Assembly (NCBI GenBank): GCA_039033695.1
Contig: JBCCCC010000016.1
Coordinates: forward strand, 1-38,717
DNA length: 38,717 nt
From: CALBPI01 sp039033695
GTDB taxonomy: Bacteria > Pseudomonadota > Gammaproteobacteria > Steroidobacterales > Woeseiaceae
Reading direction: 5' to 3'
Positions within the stretch are counted from its first letter, which is position 1. Every line of letters starts with the position of its first letter. Below are positions 1 to 7,810 of the stretch, in pieces. The notes under the pieces were generated by a model, which saw only the letters and a program-made list of their open reading frames with translations, did no database searches and was not told where the DNA came from. Made by a program: the position numbers and the translations under genes.

Positions 1-883
1 AGTGACCAACCCACGTATCGCGCAAGCTGATATGACGGTTCCTGATGCATTGCCGCCAGCATCTGACGCAGGGCCTCGGGCAGGGGAGATCTATCAAAAC
101 GTTGAGGTGCTTGGCGATCTCAGTATTGCCCAGTTCACCCGTGCTATGCAGGCGATCACCGAATGGGTATCACCGGAGCAAGGCTGCAACTACTGCCATA
201 ATCCGGCGAACCTGGCCGACGACAGCATGTACACGAAGATCGTATCGCGGCGCATGTTGCAGATGACACAAGACCTTAACCAGAACTGGAATGACCATGT
301 CGGTGGGGCAGGCGTTACGTGCTTTACCTGTCATCGTGGCAATAATGTACCCGAGTACATCTGGTTTGCGCAGAACCCCCCGGATGGTGTGAGTGATGGC
401 CATGCGGGCTGGCTGAACGGTCAGAACCTTGCTTCCGAAACTGCAGCGTTTTCATCGCTGCCGGGTGATCCGATGACGCGCTATCTGATGGGCGGTTACG
501 ACGACATTCGGGTCATTAATGCCGAAGCGAGTCCCGACTACCAGACCGGCACAATTCAGGAAACCGAGTGGACTTACTCGCTCATGATGCATATGTCGGA
601 CTCGCTGGGCGTGAACTGCACGTTCTGTCACAACTCGCGCGCGTTCGCGGCATGGGAAGAGAGCCCGCCGCAGCGCACGACGGCCTGGCATGGCATCCGC
701 ATGGTCAGTGGTCTGAACACTGAGTATCTGGATCCGTTGCAGCCCGTCTATCCCGAGAATCGTCTCGGGCCTCACGGCGATGCACCGAAAGCCTATTGTT
801 CGACTTGCCACCAAGGGCAGAATAAACCGCTGGGTGGTGCAAATATGGTCGATGACTATAAGGCGTCAATGGTTGGAAAATAA
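1..883 (+). CDS. pufC: Photosynthetic reaction centre cytochrome c subunit (PufC), 5' truncated by the window edge
   Basis: Tetraheme cytochrome that re-reduces the photo-oxidised special pair of a type II reaction centre on the periplasmic face. The 293 visible residues hold four CXXCH heme sites, CNYCH near residue 62, CFTCH near 107, CTFCH near 206 and CSTCH near 266. Met-containing helices precede the first three hemes, as expected for axial ligands. The C-terminal pattern CHQG..KPLGGA is typical of PufC. The signal peptide and lipid-anchor cysteine are missing, so the true start lies upstream; the GTG at position 2 is only the first available codon. The gene ends with TAA and is followed by a hairpin terminator, so it is probably the last gene of a pufLMC-type operon. 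Identification is firm. Confidence 0.95.
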   Translation, partial: VTNPRIAQADMTVPDALPPASDAGPRAGEIYQNVEVLGDLSIAQFTRAMQAITEWVSPEQGCNYCHNPANLADDSMYTKIVSRRMLQMTQDLNQNWNDHVGGAGVTCFTCHRGNNVPEYIWFAQNPPDGVSDGHAGWLNGQNLASETAAFSSLPGDPMTRYLMGGYDDIRVINAEASPDYQTGTIQETEWTYSLMMHMSDSLGVNCTFCHNSRAFAAWEESPPQRTTAWHGIRMVSGLNTEYLDPLQPVYPENRLGPHGDAPKAYCSTCHQGQNKPLGGANMVDDYKASMVGK

Positions 884-933
884 CCAAGAAGAATAAGGAC
901 GTTGCAAAACGCCCCATCTCCCTCCAAATTAAG

Positions 934-962
934 CACCAGGCGTCTTGTCTGGTGTTTTTTTT
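934..962 (+). terminator. Rho-independent terminator after pufC
   Basis: CACCAG (934-939) pairs with CTGGTG (949-954), and a run of eight T follows directly. It lies about 50 bases past the pufC stop codon and before the DsrE-like gene, so it should close the puf transcript. Confidence 0.8.
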
Positions 963-990
963 GGCGCCGACATCAACACGAGTCACAAAC

Positions 991-1521
991 ATGCTGAGAG
1001 TCATCTCCATCACCGGATTTGTTGTCATCGCCCTAAGCAGTAGTGCGAGCGCAGGGCCAAACGGGTTCTCGACCGGGCCCAGGATTAGCGAGTTCGGCCC
1101 GGCAGCCAAGGTCGTTGATGCCACGGACATACCAGCATCAGCAGTTTTCAAAATTGCATTCGATGTTGCCGATGCGGCACCTGCAGGTGAGCGCAATCGG
1201 CAGCTTGAGTCGGTCGCTCGGCTGCTGAACATGCACGCAAAGGCAGGACTCGCTCCTGAGCGAACCCATGCGGCGGTAGTTGTCCACGGTAGTGCGGCGA
1301 TGGATCTGGTCAGCGACGCACGCTACGGCAGCGAGAACGCGTCGGCGGGGTTGATTGCAGCGCTGATTGAGGCTGGCGTTTCCATTCAGCTATGCGGACA
1401 GACTGCCGCGTTTCGCGGCATTGTGGCGGACGACCTGTTGCCCGGCGTCACCATGAGTCTGTCGGCGATGACGGCGCATGCGATGCTGCAGCAAGATGGG
1501 TTTACGCTGAATCCCTTCTAG
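991..1521 (+). CDS. Periplasmic DsrE/DsrF-like family protein
   Basis: A 176-residue protein with a signal peptide: basic start MLR, a hydrophobic stretch and an A-S-A cleavage-like site near residue 21. The mature part has the DsrE-like fold signature: an early 'FKIAFDV' strand, 'HAAVVVHG' in the middle and a late 'QLCGQTAAFRG' segment. That segment carries the single conserved cysteine seen in exported DsrE proteins (COG1416), followed by 'LLPGVTMSLSAMTA'. DsrE relatives handle persulfide sulfur, but the exported forms have no settled function. The ATG at 991 is preferred over one at 952 because it begins the signal peptide and lies past the puf terminator. The sulfatase gene follows after 32 bases, so the two may be cotranscribed. 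Confidence 0.75.
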   Translation: MLRVISITGFVVIALSSSASAGPNGFSTGPRISEFGPAAKVVDATDIPASAVFKIAFDVADAAPAGERNRQLESVARLLNMHAKAGLAPERTHAAVVVHGSAAMDLVSDARYGSENASAGLIAALIEAGVSIQLCGQTAAFRGIVADDLLPGVTMSLSAMTAHAMLQQDGFTLNPF

Positions 1522-1553
1522 GCATTCTGGCCAACTGAACAGGAGTCGGGCAA

Positions 1554-2951
1554 ATGAGCAAGACACTACGGCGATCCCATAGGCTCTGCGTGATGCTGTT
1601 TGTGGCATGTACCTGGTTACTGGACAGCCCGCGTGTGTATGCCGAGCAACCAAATATCCTGCTGATTTACGTTGACGATCTTGGTTACGGTGATCTTGGC
1701 AGCTACGGGCATCCTGTGATCCAAACGCCGAACATCGATGCATTGGCAGAGCAGGGCATGCGCCTGACAAATTACTACGCCCCATCGGCATTGTGTTCGC
1801 CTTCGCGCGCCGGGCTGTTGACTGGTCGCGCACCGTACCGGACAGGTATCAAGAGTTGGATTCCGGAGAATTCGGGCGTGTTTCTCAAAGACGAGGAGAT
1901 CACGCTCGCTGAGGTCCTAAAGGATGTGGGATATGCAACGGCGCTGATCGGCAAATGGCATTTGAATTCCGACCTTGGCAGCGACACTCAACCGCAACCC
2001 ACCGATCAAGGGTTCGACTATTTCTACGGCCACAATGCGTTTCAAATCCCGACCAACCGTAACCCCACCAATATCTACCGAGGGCGTAAGCGGCTGCCGG
2101 CGCAGGACGGCTATACGGCAGACTTGTATGCAGCCGAAGCGATCGACTGGCTCGAACGACGCGATGATGAGCAGCCGTTTTTTCTGATGCTGAGTATGGC
2201 CGAGCCGCATACGCCCATCGAGAATCCAGCTGCCTACAATGCGTTGTACGCCGAGTTCACCAACGGGCCCGTCGTACCCATCGAATCCGGCGGCGCGACA
2301 CCGCCGATCGATCAGCTAGTGCCGCGCGGGCCGGGCGAGTACTACGCCAATATCAGTTACATGGATGCGCAGATTGGTCGCGTGCTGAATTGGTTGGATC
2401 GCAAGACCCTCGCCGACAATACAATCGTCGTGTTTACCAGCGATAACGGACCGGTGACCGCCGACTGGATCAACTGGTATGAGCTCAATGCATATGGCAG
2501 CACCGGCGGCTATCGTGGCCGCAAACATTACTTGTACGAGGGGGGCATCAAGGTGCCGGCTGTGCTTCGCTATCCAGACAGCATCGCCGCAGGCACAGAG
2601 TCTGATGGCCTGGTCGTCGGTATGGATTTGTTTGTCACACTCGCGCTGCTGGCCGGCGGCGAGGTGCCAAAGGACCGGCCGATTGATGGGCAGGATGTGC
2701 GCGCTGCCTTGACAGGACAGCCAATGCCCAAGCGCACTGTCGTCTGGGCACTGGATTCTGTGTCGCCGTTTGAGTTCGCGATTCGCGATGGCGATTGGAA
2801 GTTACTCGTGGATCGCGATGGCCGGCCTGGGCAACTGTTTAATCTCGCCGACGACCCACTGGAGTTTTTCGATCTGTTGGGCGAGAAGTCCGAGATTGCT
2901 GCCCGGCTAATGGCGTACTTCAATGCGCAGGAATACCTGCGCTCGGACTGA
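1554..2951 (+). CDS. Exported sulfatase of the alkaline-phosphatase superfamily
   Basis: A 465-residue enzyme predicted to hydrolyse sulfate esters in the periplasm. The first 30 residues form a signal peptide ending in VYA. The metal-binding YVDD motif lies at residues 39-42. The sulfatase signature C-S-P-S-R at 81-85 has the cysteine that must be converted to formylglycine, and GKWHLN follows near residue 136. A second metal-site segment 'VFTSDNGP' is present further on. Length matches arylsulfatases of the steryl-sulfatase/N-acetylgalactosamine-6-sulfatase type; the substrate cannot be told. The start is supported by AGGAG upstream. No formylglycine-generating enzyme is in the window. Confidence 0.9.
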   Translation: MSKTLRRSHRLCVMLFVACTWLLDSPRVYAEQPNILLIYVDDLGYGDLGSYGHPVIQTPNIDALAEQGMRLTNYYAPSALCSPSRAGLLTGRAPYRTGIKSWIPENSGVFLKDEEITLAEVLKDVGYATALIGKWHLNSDLGSDTQPQPTDQGFDYFYGHNAFQIPTNRNPTNIYRGRKRLPAQDGYTADLYAAEAIDWLERRDDEQPFFLMLSMAEPHTPIENPAAYNALYAEFTNGPVVPIESGGATPPIDQLVPRGPGEYYANISYMDAQIGRVLNWLDRKTLADNTIVVFTSDNGPVTADWINWYELNAYGSTGGYRGRKHYLYEGGIKVPAVLRYPDSIAAGTESDGLVVGMDLFVTLALLAGGEVPKDRPIDGQDVRAALTGQPMPKRTVVWALDSVSPFEFAIRDGDWKLLVDRDGRPGQLFNLADDPLEFFDLLGEKSEIAARLMAYFNAQEYLRSD

Positions 2952-2980
2952 TTAGCTCATGACTCGTCAGGCCGCCAGTA

Positions 2981-3802
2981 TCATCCGGAATCGACGCCCA
3001 AAATCAATACGTCGCTATCCAGGCTACCCAGTATTCTCTCAGCGGTGTTGCCTATCGACCAGCCGGACAGGCCCTGCCGTCCGACGCTGCCAATTATCAC
3101 GAGCTCGGCGCCAACTTTGCTCGCGACCTGCTCAATGACATCAGCTGGCTTGCCAGGCTGCGAGTGGGCATGCGAGCGCGCAACGCCAGCTTTTTTGGCC
3201 AGGTCGGGCGGGTGGACGAAGTTGTCTGAGTCCGGGTAAGCGTTCACCACGTGCAGGTCAGCGGCCGCGTGTGTGCCACGAATGCGATTGGCAGTCTCGA
3301 TCAGCATCTCATTCAGACGTTGGTGCTCGGCATCTTCGGCATTGAGGTTCAATGCCGCCAGCACGGTGCCCAACTGGGCTTTCGGTTGACGATTGACCAA
3401 CATGACAGCTGTTTGGACACCGCGAATCAATTGTCGATCTGAGCTGCCGAGTGCTTTTGGCTTGCCGCTACCCTGCTTAATGACAAGGCCTGCATCGATG
3501 CGGGTCGCTGCATCGATCACAGCTGTCGGCCAGTCTTCGTGCCACTCGACGACAGGTGTGACGTCAATGTTGCCGGGCTTGCGGGCTTTGAGCAGCTCGT
3601 TTAGCCACAACCCTTGTCTTGCGATCTCCGCGGCGCGCAGCGCGTCATGATCGTCGGCGTCGGCGGTCGAAAACGCGGCCAGATAGGCTGTCACTTCAAG
3701 GCTTGCCTGTCCCTGAGCAATCATTATCGCTTTATCCAAAGCCCACTGCTCCTGCCGCGTCGGATCGATGACGACCAGGATCTGCCTGAGTGTTTCTGCC
3801 AT
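2981..3802 (-). CDS. uspE: Tandem universal stress protein, UspE type
   Basis: A 273-residue cytoplasmic protein with two Usp domains in tandem (about 1-140 and 141-273). The C-terminal domain holds the nucleotide-binding pattern 'GSVGRQGLSGWSIGNTAERIL', which closely follows E. coli UspE; the N-terminal half opens with 'ILVVIDPT'. E. coli UspE is about 316 residues, so this one is somewhat short. The start at 3802 is chosen because AGAGGAAG lies just upstream and the Usp fold begins right after; an upstream in-frame start would add 19 unlikely residues. It converges with the sulfatase gene with 29 bases between them. Confidence 0.85.
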   Translation of the reverse strand: MAETLRQILVVIDPTRQEQWALDKAIMIAQGQASLEVTAYLAAFSTADADDHDALRAAEIARQGLWLNELLKARKPGNIDVTPVVEWHEDWPTAVIDAATRIDAGLVIKQGSGKPKALGSSDRQLIRGVQTAVMLVNRQPKAQLGTVLAALNLNAEDAEHQRLNEMLIETANRIRGTHAAADLHVVNAYPDSDNFVHPPDLAKKAGVARSHAHSQPGKPADVIEQVASKVGAELVIIGSVGRQGLSGWSIGNTAERILGSLDSDVLILGVDSG

Positions 3803-4049
3803 GGCTGCTTCCTCTTGGTGGCTACACCTTGACTGTAGCGAGAGGCACCGAAGGAGCACCAGTGTTGTTGCATCGGAATACCGGTACTCAATGCTCGATA
3901 GAAGCGCAGTTATCCCTTGTGCTGCGATGCCGTGGATAGCATCGCAATGGCGGTGGCAGTATTACCGCTCAGTATTGTCACGCTGACACGAGCAAGGGCT
4001 GAAGATGCGAAACATCTCCAGCGCCGTGCTCAAGTCTACTGCGCGTTAC
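3803..4049. other. Intergenic region with an inverted repeat
   Basis: I find no gene here. It should hold the uspE promoter on the minus strand. It contains a perfect 8-bp inverted repeat, TGCGATGC (3923-3930) and GCATCGCA (3939-3946), with no T-run, and the 7-base sequence CAGTATT repeated directly about 6 bases apart near 3957-3976. Confidence 0.35.
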
Positions 4050-4823
4050 TCAGTCGGACGCCTGACGCACTAATCGGCCGTCGTAAATGCGCGCGATGTC
4101 GCATTGGATCTTGTCGCCAACAATTTCGTCGTATTTGGCGAACCCGCCACCGTTACCGTAGGCTTCCCAGTCCTTGCCGAATGCTGCATAGCTCGGGTTT
4201 GCCGTAACCAGCTTGAAGTCATAGTCCGCTTTGGGGTCTTCACCGAAGGCAGGCCACCAGACGAATAATCCCGACTCCGAACCGTTGTCATGCTGGTGCT
4301 TCGTCCATTCACCAATCGCACTCATTGCCGCTTCCGGCTCAACGCCATCGCCAATCGTGCAATCAGCAAAGCGCAGAACTGCGCGGTCTGGCGATTCATC
4401 AGCAATCGGCTGCATTGCAACCGAAGCAAACAACGCATGCTGAGCGCAGCTCACGACCTCGAAAAACGCGCCCGTCATAGCCTGATTCTCAGGCGACAGA
4501 CCAGCGTCTCCTGCAGCGCCCATGGCGTTACCATCAGGCCAGACGCCAACCCAGCCGACATCGAAGTTATTGCCAGTGACGAAGTTTGGTGTCAGCAACC
4601 ATGCGCTGTAGCTATCGTCACCGTTGTCGTCCATAAAGGCATTCCACTTGTCGATCACGCGATTGAGATCACTCATGCCTTTGCCATCAACGAACGAGCA
4701 CGGATAGATTTCTACCGGCGTGAAGCTCGGCCCATCGTCCATTGCATGATTGTCAGCGAACGCTGTCATGCCGCACGTCATCGTGGCCGTCGCAATTAAT
4801 GCTTTGGTTACCGTTTTTTTCAT
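4050..4823 (-). CDS. Exported protein of unknown function with an internal duplication
   Basis: I do not recognise the family by name. The 257-residue product starts MKKTVTKAL and has a signal peptide ending in AFA near residue 23. The mature part is acidic and rich in Trp, Gly and Asp. Two halves resemble each other: 'PCSFVDGKGMSDLNRVIDKW' with 'FMDDNG' and later 'WLLTPNF' matches 'DCTIGDGVEPEAAMSAIGEW' with 'HQHDNG' and 'FVWWPAF'. Each half keeps Cys, an alpha-helix ending in W and a D-N-G turn, then an aromatic strand; repeated alpha/beta-barrel (Dabb-like) domains are possible. The start at 4823 is chosen for the signal peptide. No operon partner is visible. Confidence 0.7.
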   Translation of the reverse strand: MKKTVTKALIATATMTCGMTAFADNHAMDDGPSFTPVEIYPCSFVDGKGMSDLNRVIDKWNAFMDDNGDDSYSAWLLTPNFVTGNNFDVGWVGVWPDGNAMGAAGDAGLSPENQAMTGAFFEVVSCAQHALFASVAMQPIADESPDRAVLRFADCTIGDGVEPEAAMSAIGEWTKHQHDNGSESGLFVWWPAFGEDPKADYDFKLVTANPSYAAFGKDWEAYGNGGGFAKYDEIVGDKIQCDIARIYDGRLVRQASD

Positions 4824-5076
4824 TCTTGTACCCCCCCCGGGCTGCTGAATCAACAACTGCCAGAATCGGCAGCAACCACATACTACATCAGTATTCGACA
4901 AAATATAGACATTCGGGAATTCGCCGTATGACGGTATCGCGTGACCAACGGGCTTTCGTCAACAGGATGAGGGCACGAGTATTGGCTACCAAACGGCGGC
5001 CGGCGAGATGCCAGCAAGCAGAAGGCTCGCCTAGCGTTCGCTGGTCGTGCGGGCGCTCGAGCTGCGGATCTTTCGG

Positions 5077-5568
5077 CTAGAGAATGGTCGGGTTGGGTGC
5101 GTCCCCATAGACTTCTTCGGGATCGAACACCTTCTCGGTCTCGGTAAACGTCAGCTCAACATGGCCGTTCTGCTGCTGTTTCTCGAAGTCATCGCCGATC
5201 GGCACGCTACGGTAGAAGCAGGAGCGATAGCCGACGTGACAGCTCGCACCGCCATTGACGTCGACTCTCAGCCACACGCAATCCTGATCATCGTCGATCA
5301 GCAGCTCGCGCACCTTCTGCACGAGTCCGCTGGTTGCGCCCTTGTGCCACAACACCTGGCGGCTGCGACTAAAATAATGTGCCTCACCGGTCTTAATCGT
5401 ACGCTGTAGTGCCTCGGCATTCATATAGCCCTGCATGAGCAGCTCGCCAGACGTATAGTCGGTCGTGACGACGGGCAACAGCCCATGTTCATCAAACTTG
5501 GGCGCGAGTTCGTTGCCTTCTTCGACTTGTTCGATGCTCTGGCGCGCTTCAAATTTTGGCGAATCCAT
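5077..5568 (-). CDS. hisI: Phosphoribosyl-AMP cyclohydrolase, stand-alone HisI
   Basis: Opens the purine ring of PR-AMP in histidine synthesis. The 163-residue protein shows 'EAHYFSRSRQVLWHKGATSG', the acidic Mg-binding stretch 'IDDDQDC', and the Zn ligands in 'CHVGYRSCFYR' plus the earlier Cys. There is no HisE domain. N-terminal 'LAPKFDEHGLLPVVTTDYTSG' and the extended tail resemble, from memory, the alphaproteobacterial form more than the short gammaproteobacterial form. It stands alone, away from other his genes, and is divergent from cysS; a TATACT -10-like hexamer lies upstream at 5604-5609 on the minus strand, without a good -35. Confidence 0.92.
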   Translation of the reverse strand: MDSPKFEARQSIEQVEEGNELAPKFDEHGLLPVVTTDYTSGELLMQGYMNAEALQRTIKTGEAHYFSRSRQVLWHKGATSGLVQKVRELLIDDDQDCVWLRVDVNGGASCHVGYRSCFYRSVPIGDDFEKQQQNGHVELTFTETEKVFDPEEVYGDAPNPTIL

Positions 5569-5704
5569 CGCGTGGACACTCCTGGGTGCGTGATAAGACC
5601 GCTAGTATAAAGCTAACCAGCGGTCCGTCGTTAGCCTTGCGCATGATAAAATACGGCTAGCACCGGCGCGCTGGCCAAGCGTGCGCTTTTTTGACAGGAA
5701 CCTC

Positions 5705-7138
5705 ATGAGTTTGCAATTACACGACACCCGCTCCGGTGAGAAGCGGGTTTTCAAGCCAATCGACCCAGAGCGTGTGACGATGTATGTCTGCGGCCCGACG
5801 GTCTACAACTATGCGCACATCGGCAATGCGCGGCCGGCCGTCGTGTTCGACGTGTTGTCGCGGCTACTGCGCCATCACTATACGTTGGTCTATGCGCGCA
5901 ATATTACGGATGTCGATGACAAGATTAACCAGGCTTGTATCGATACCGGGCGTGACAGTGAGGATATTACCGGCGAGTTCACTGAGGCCTATCTTGAGGA
6001 CATGCGGGCGTTGGGCGTGGCGCCACCAGACATCTCGCCCCGAGCCACCGATCACATTGCCGAAATGTGCACGATGATTGAAGGCTTGATCGCCGATGGC
6101 CACGCCTATGAGGCCGAGGGCCATGTGCTGTTTAGCATCGAGAGCTTTGATGCTTATGGTGAGCTCTCCGGACGTGATCTGCGTGAGATGATTGCGGGTG
6201 CGCGTGTCGAGGTTGCCCCTTACAAGCGGCATGCCGCCGATTTCGTGCTGTGGAAGCCATCAACGCCAGAGCTGCCTGGTTGGAACAGCCCATGGGGGCG
6301 CGGTCGACCCGGTTGGCACCTGGAATGCTCGGCGATGATTGAGAAGCACCTGGGCAAGACGATCGATATCCATGGCGGTGGGCAGGACCTCGTATTCCCG
6401 CACCACGAAAACGAGCGCGCTCAGAGCATGTGTGCGCACGGCGGTGCGCCGTTCGTTAACTACTGGCTGCACAACGGTTTCCTGAACATGAATGCGAGCA
6501 AGATGTCGAAATCGCTCGGCAACGTAATGCTCGTGCGTGAGCTTCTTGAGCAGGCGGATGGCGAGGCTATTCGCTTGGCGCTGCTGTCGGCGCATTACCG
6601 CCAGCCGCTGGATTGGACGGATGCGACACTGCCAGATGCAACGCGCAAGCTGGACCGGCTGTACGCGGCACTGAAAAAGGCGGATGAAGCAGCGGCCAGC
6701 GCTGCCTTGGTCGACATTGATAGTACGCAAGCGGACCAACTCGCCGAACTCAAGCAACAACACCTACGTGCATTCATGGCGGCCCTCGAAGACGACATCA
6801 ATACGCCAAAGGCATTGGCCGAATTGTTTGCCATGGCGCGTGCGATCAATCGCAGCGAATCGCCGGCTGAGCAGCTGGCTTTGGCGCGTGCATTGCGCGA
6901 GGCAGGTGCGCTGACCGGCCTGCTAGGCAAGGCACCGGAAGCGTGGTTCGCAACGGTGGTTTCCCATGACGACGCCGCAGATGATATCGAAGCCGCTATC
7001 GCGCAGCGCACGGCCGCCAAACAAGCGAAGGACTTTGCAACCGCCGATCGTATTCGTGATGAGCTGGCGGCCGCCGGTGTACAAATCAGCGATGGGCCGG
7101 ATGGCACAACCTGGCGCCGTGTCGCGGGCGGGAGCTAG
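5705..7138 (+). CDS. cysS: Cysteinyl-tRNA synthetase
   Basis: Class I aminoacyl-tRNA synthetase charging tRNA-Cys. The 477-residue product has the Zn-ligand Cys29 in 'YVCGPTVYNYAHIGNARP', the HIGH-type motif at 38-41 and KMSKS at 266-270, with a C-terminal helical tRNA-binding part. Length is close to E. coli CysS (461). The ATG at 5705 is chosen since AGGAA sits 5 bases upstream and the product then begins like other CysS proteins; an in-frame GTG at 5681 would add eight residues. sufE follows after 4 bases, linking cysteine charging with cysteine desulfurase chemistry. Confidence 0.97.
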   Translation: MSLQLHDTRSGEKRVFKPIDPERVTMYVCGPTVYNYAHIGNARPAVVFDVLSRLLRHHYTLVYARNITDVDDKINQACIDTGRDSEDITGEFTEAYLEDMRALGVAPPDISPRATDHIAEMCTMIEGLIADGHAYEAEGHVLFSIESFDAYGELSGRDLREMIAGARVEVAPYKRHAADFVLWKPSTPELPGWNSPWGRGRPGWHLECSAMIEKHLGKTIDIHGGGQDLVFPHHENERAQSMCAHGGAPFVNYWLHNGFLNMNASKMSKSLGNVMLVRELLEQADGEAIRLALLSAHYRQPLDWTDATLPDATRKLDRLYAALKKADEAAASAALVDIDSTQADQLAELKQQHLRAFMAALEDDINTPKALAELFAMARAINRSESPAEQLALARALREAGALTGLLGKAPEAWFATVVSHDDAADDIEAAIAQRTAAKQAKDFATADRIRDELAAAGVQISDGPDGTTWRRVAGGS

Positions 7139-7142
7139 CAAC

Positions 7143-7568
7143 ATGGCAACGATTGCGGAACGCGAAGCCGAGCTGGTCGATGAGTTTTCGATGTTTGACA
7201 GCTGGATGGATCGCTACCAATACCTGATCGACATGGGCCGCCAGTTGCCGGACTACCCGGCATCAGAACGCCAGGCCGAGGACAAGGTGTCTGGCTGCCA
7301 ATCGCAGGTCTGGTTCCAATCGACAGAGGACGACGGGCATCTCAAGTTCCGGGCGGTTAGCGATGCGGCGATCGTGTCGGGTCTGATTGCTGTGCTGCTG
7401 CGGATTTACGATGATCGTCCGGCGCAAGAGATCGTCGACTACGAGCCTACGTTTGTCAGCGCACTAGGGCTCGATCAGCATCTGAGCCAAAGTCGTGCGA
7501 ATGGACTGCATGCCATGCTGCAACGCATTCGCGCCAGTGCGGCCGTTGCAGCGGCAAGGGCTGATTGA
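7143..7568 (+). CDS. sufE: Cysteine desulfuration protein SufE
   Basis: Accepts sulfane sulfur from SufS-type cysteine desulfurase for Fe-S cluster assembly. The 141-residue product has the conserved 'KVSGCQSQVW' loop with catalytic Cys52, matching Cys51 of E. coli SufE, and the usual C-terminal helices. It begins 4 bases after cysS and its stop overlaps the yidD start by one base, so translation is probably coupled. No other suf gene is in the window. Confidence 0.95.
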   Translation: MATIAEREAELVDEFSMFDSWMDRYQYLIDMGRQLPDYPASERQAEDKVSGCQSQVWFQSTEDDGHLKFRAVSDAAIVSGLIAVLLRIYDDRPAQEIVDYEPTFVSALGLDQHLSQSRANGLHAMLQRIRASAAVAAARAD

Positions 7569-7810
7569 TGCAGCTGGCGCGGCGTGCTGCGATTAAACTG
7601 ATTCGCGGCTACCAGGTTGTGATCTCTCCGTTGCTTGGTGCCAACTGTCGCTATCAGCCAACGTGCTCTGAATATACGTTGGCCGCCATCGAGCGGTTTG
7701 GGGTGTTTCGCGGCGGATGGCTTGCGCTGCGTCGATTACTTCGCTGCCACCCTTGGGGTGGCAGCGGTTATGACCCTCTGCCCGAGCCGAAGACTACGGT
7801 TGGCGAATGA
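7568..7810 (+). CDS. yidD: Membrane protein insertion efficiency factor YidD
   Basis: An 80-residue protein assisting YidC/Sec insertion at the inner membrane. The family hallmark 'Y..VISPLLGANCRYQPTCSEY' with two cysteines is present, then 'HPWGGSGYDPLP'. The amphipathic N-terminus MQLARRAAIKLIRGYQ fits membrane-surface attachment. The gene is away from its usual place between rnpA and yidC. It overlaps sufE by one base (TGATG) and the next gene by four (ATGA), which fixes the start at 7568. Confidence 0.95.
   Translation: MQLARRAAIKLIRGYQVVISPLLGANCRYQPTCSEYTLAAIERFGVFRGGWLALRRLLRCHPWGGSGYDPLPEPKTTVGE

Noticed and set aside
5681..5704. GTG start for cysS 24 bases upstream
   Set aside because: The ATG at 5705 has an RBS and matches the family N-terminus.
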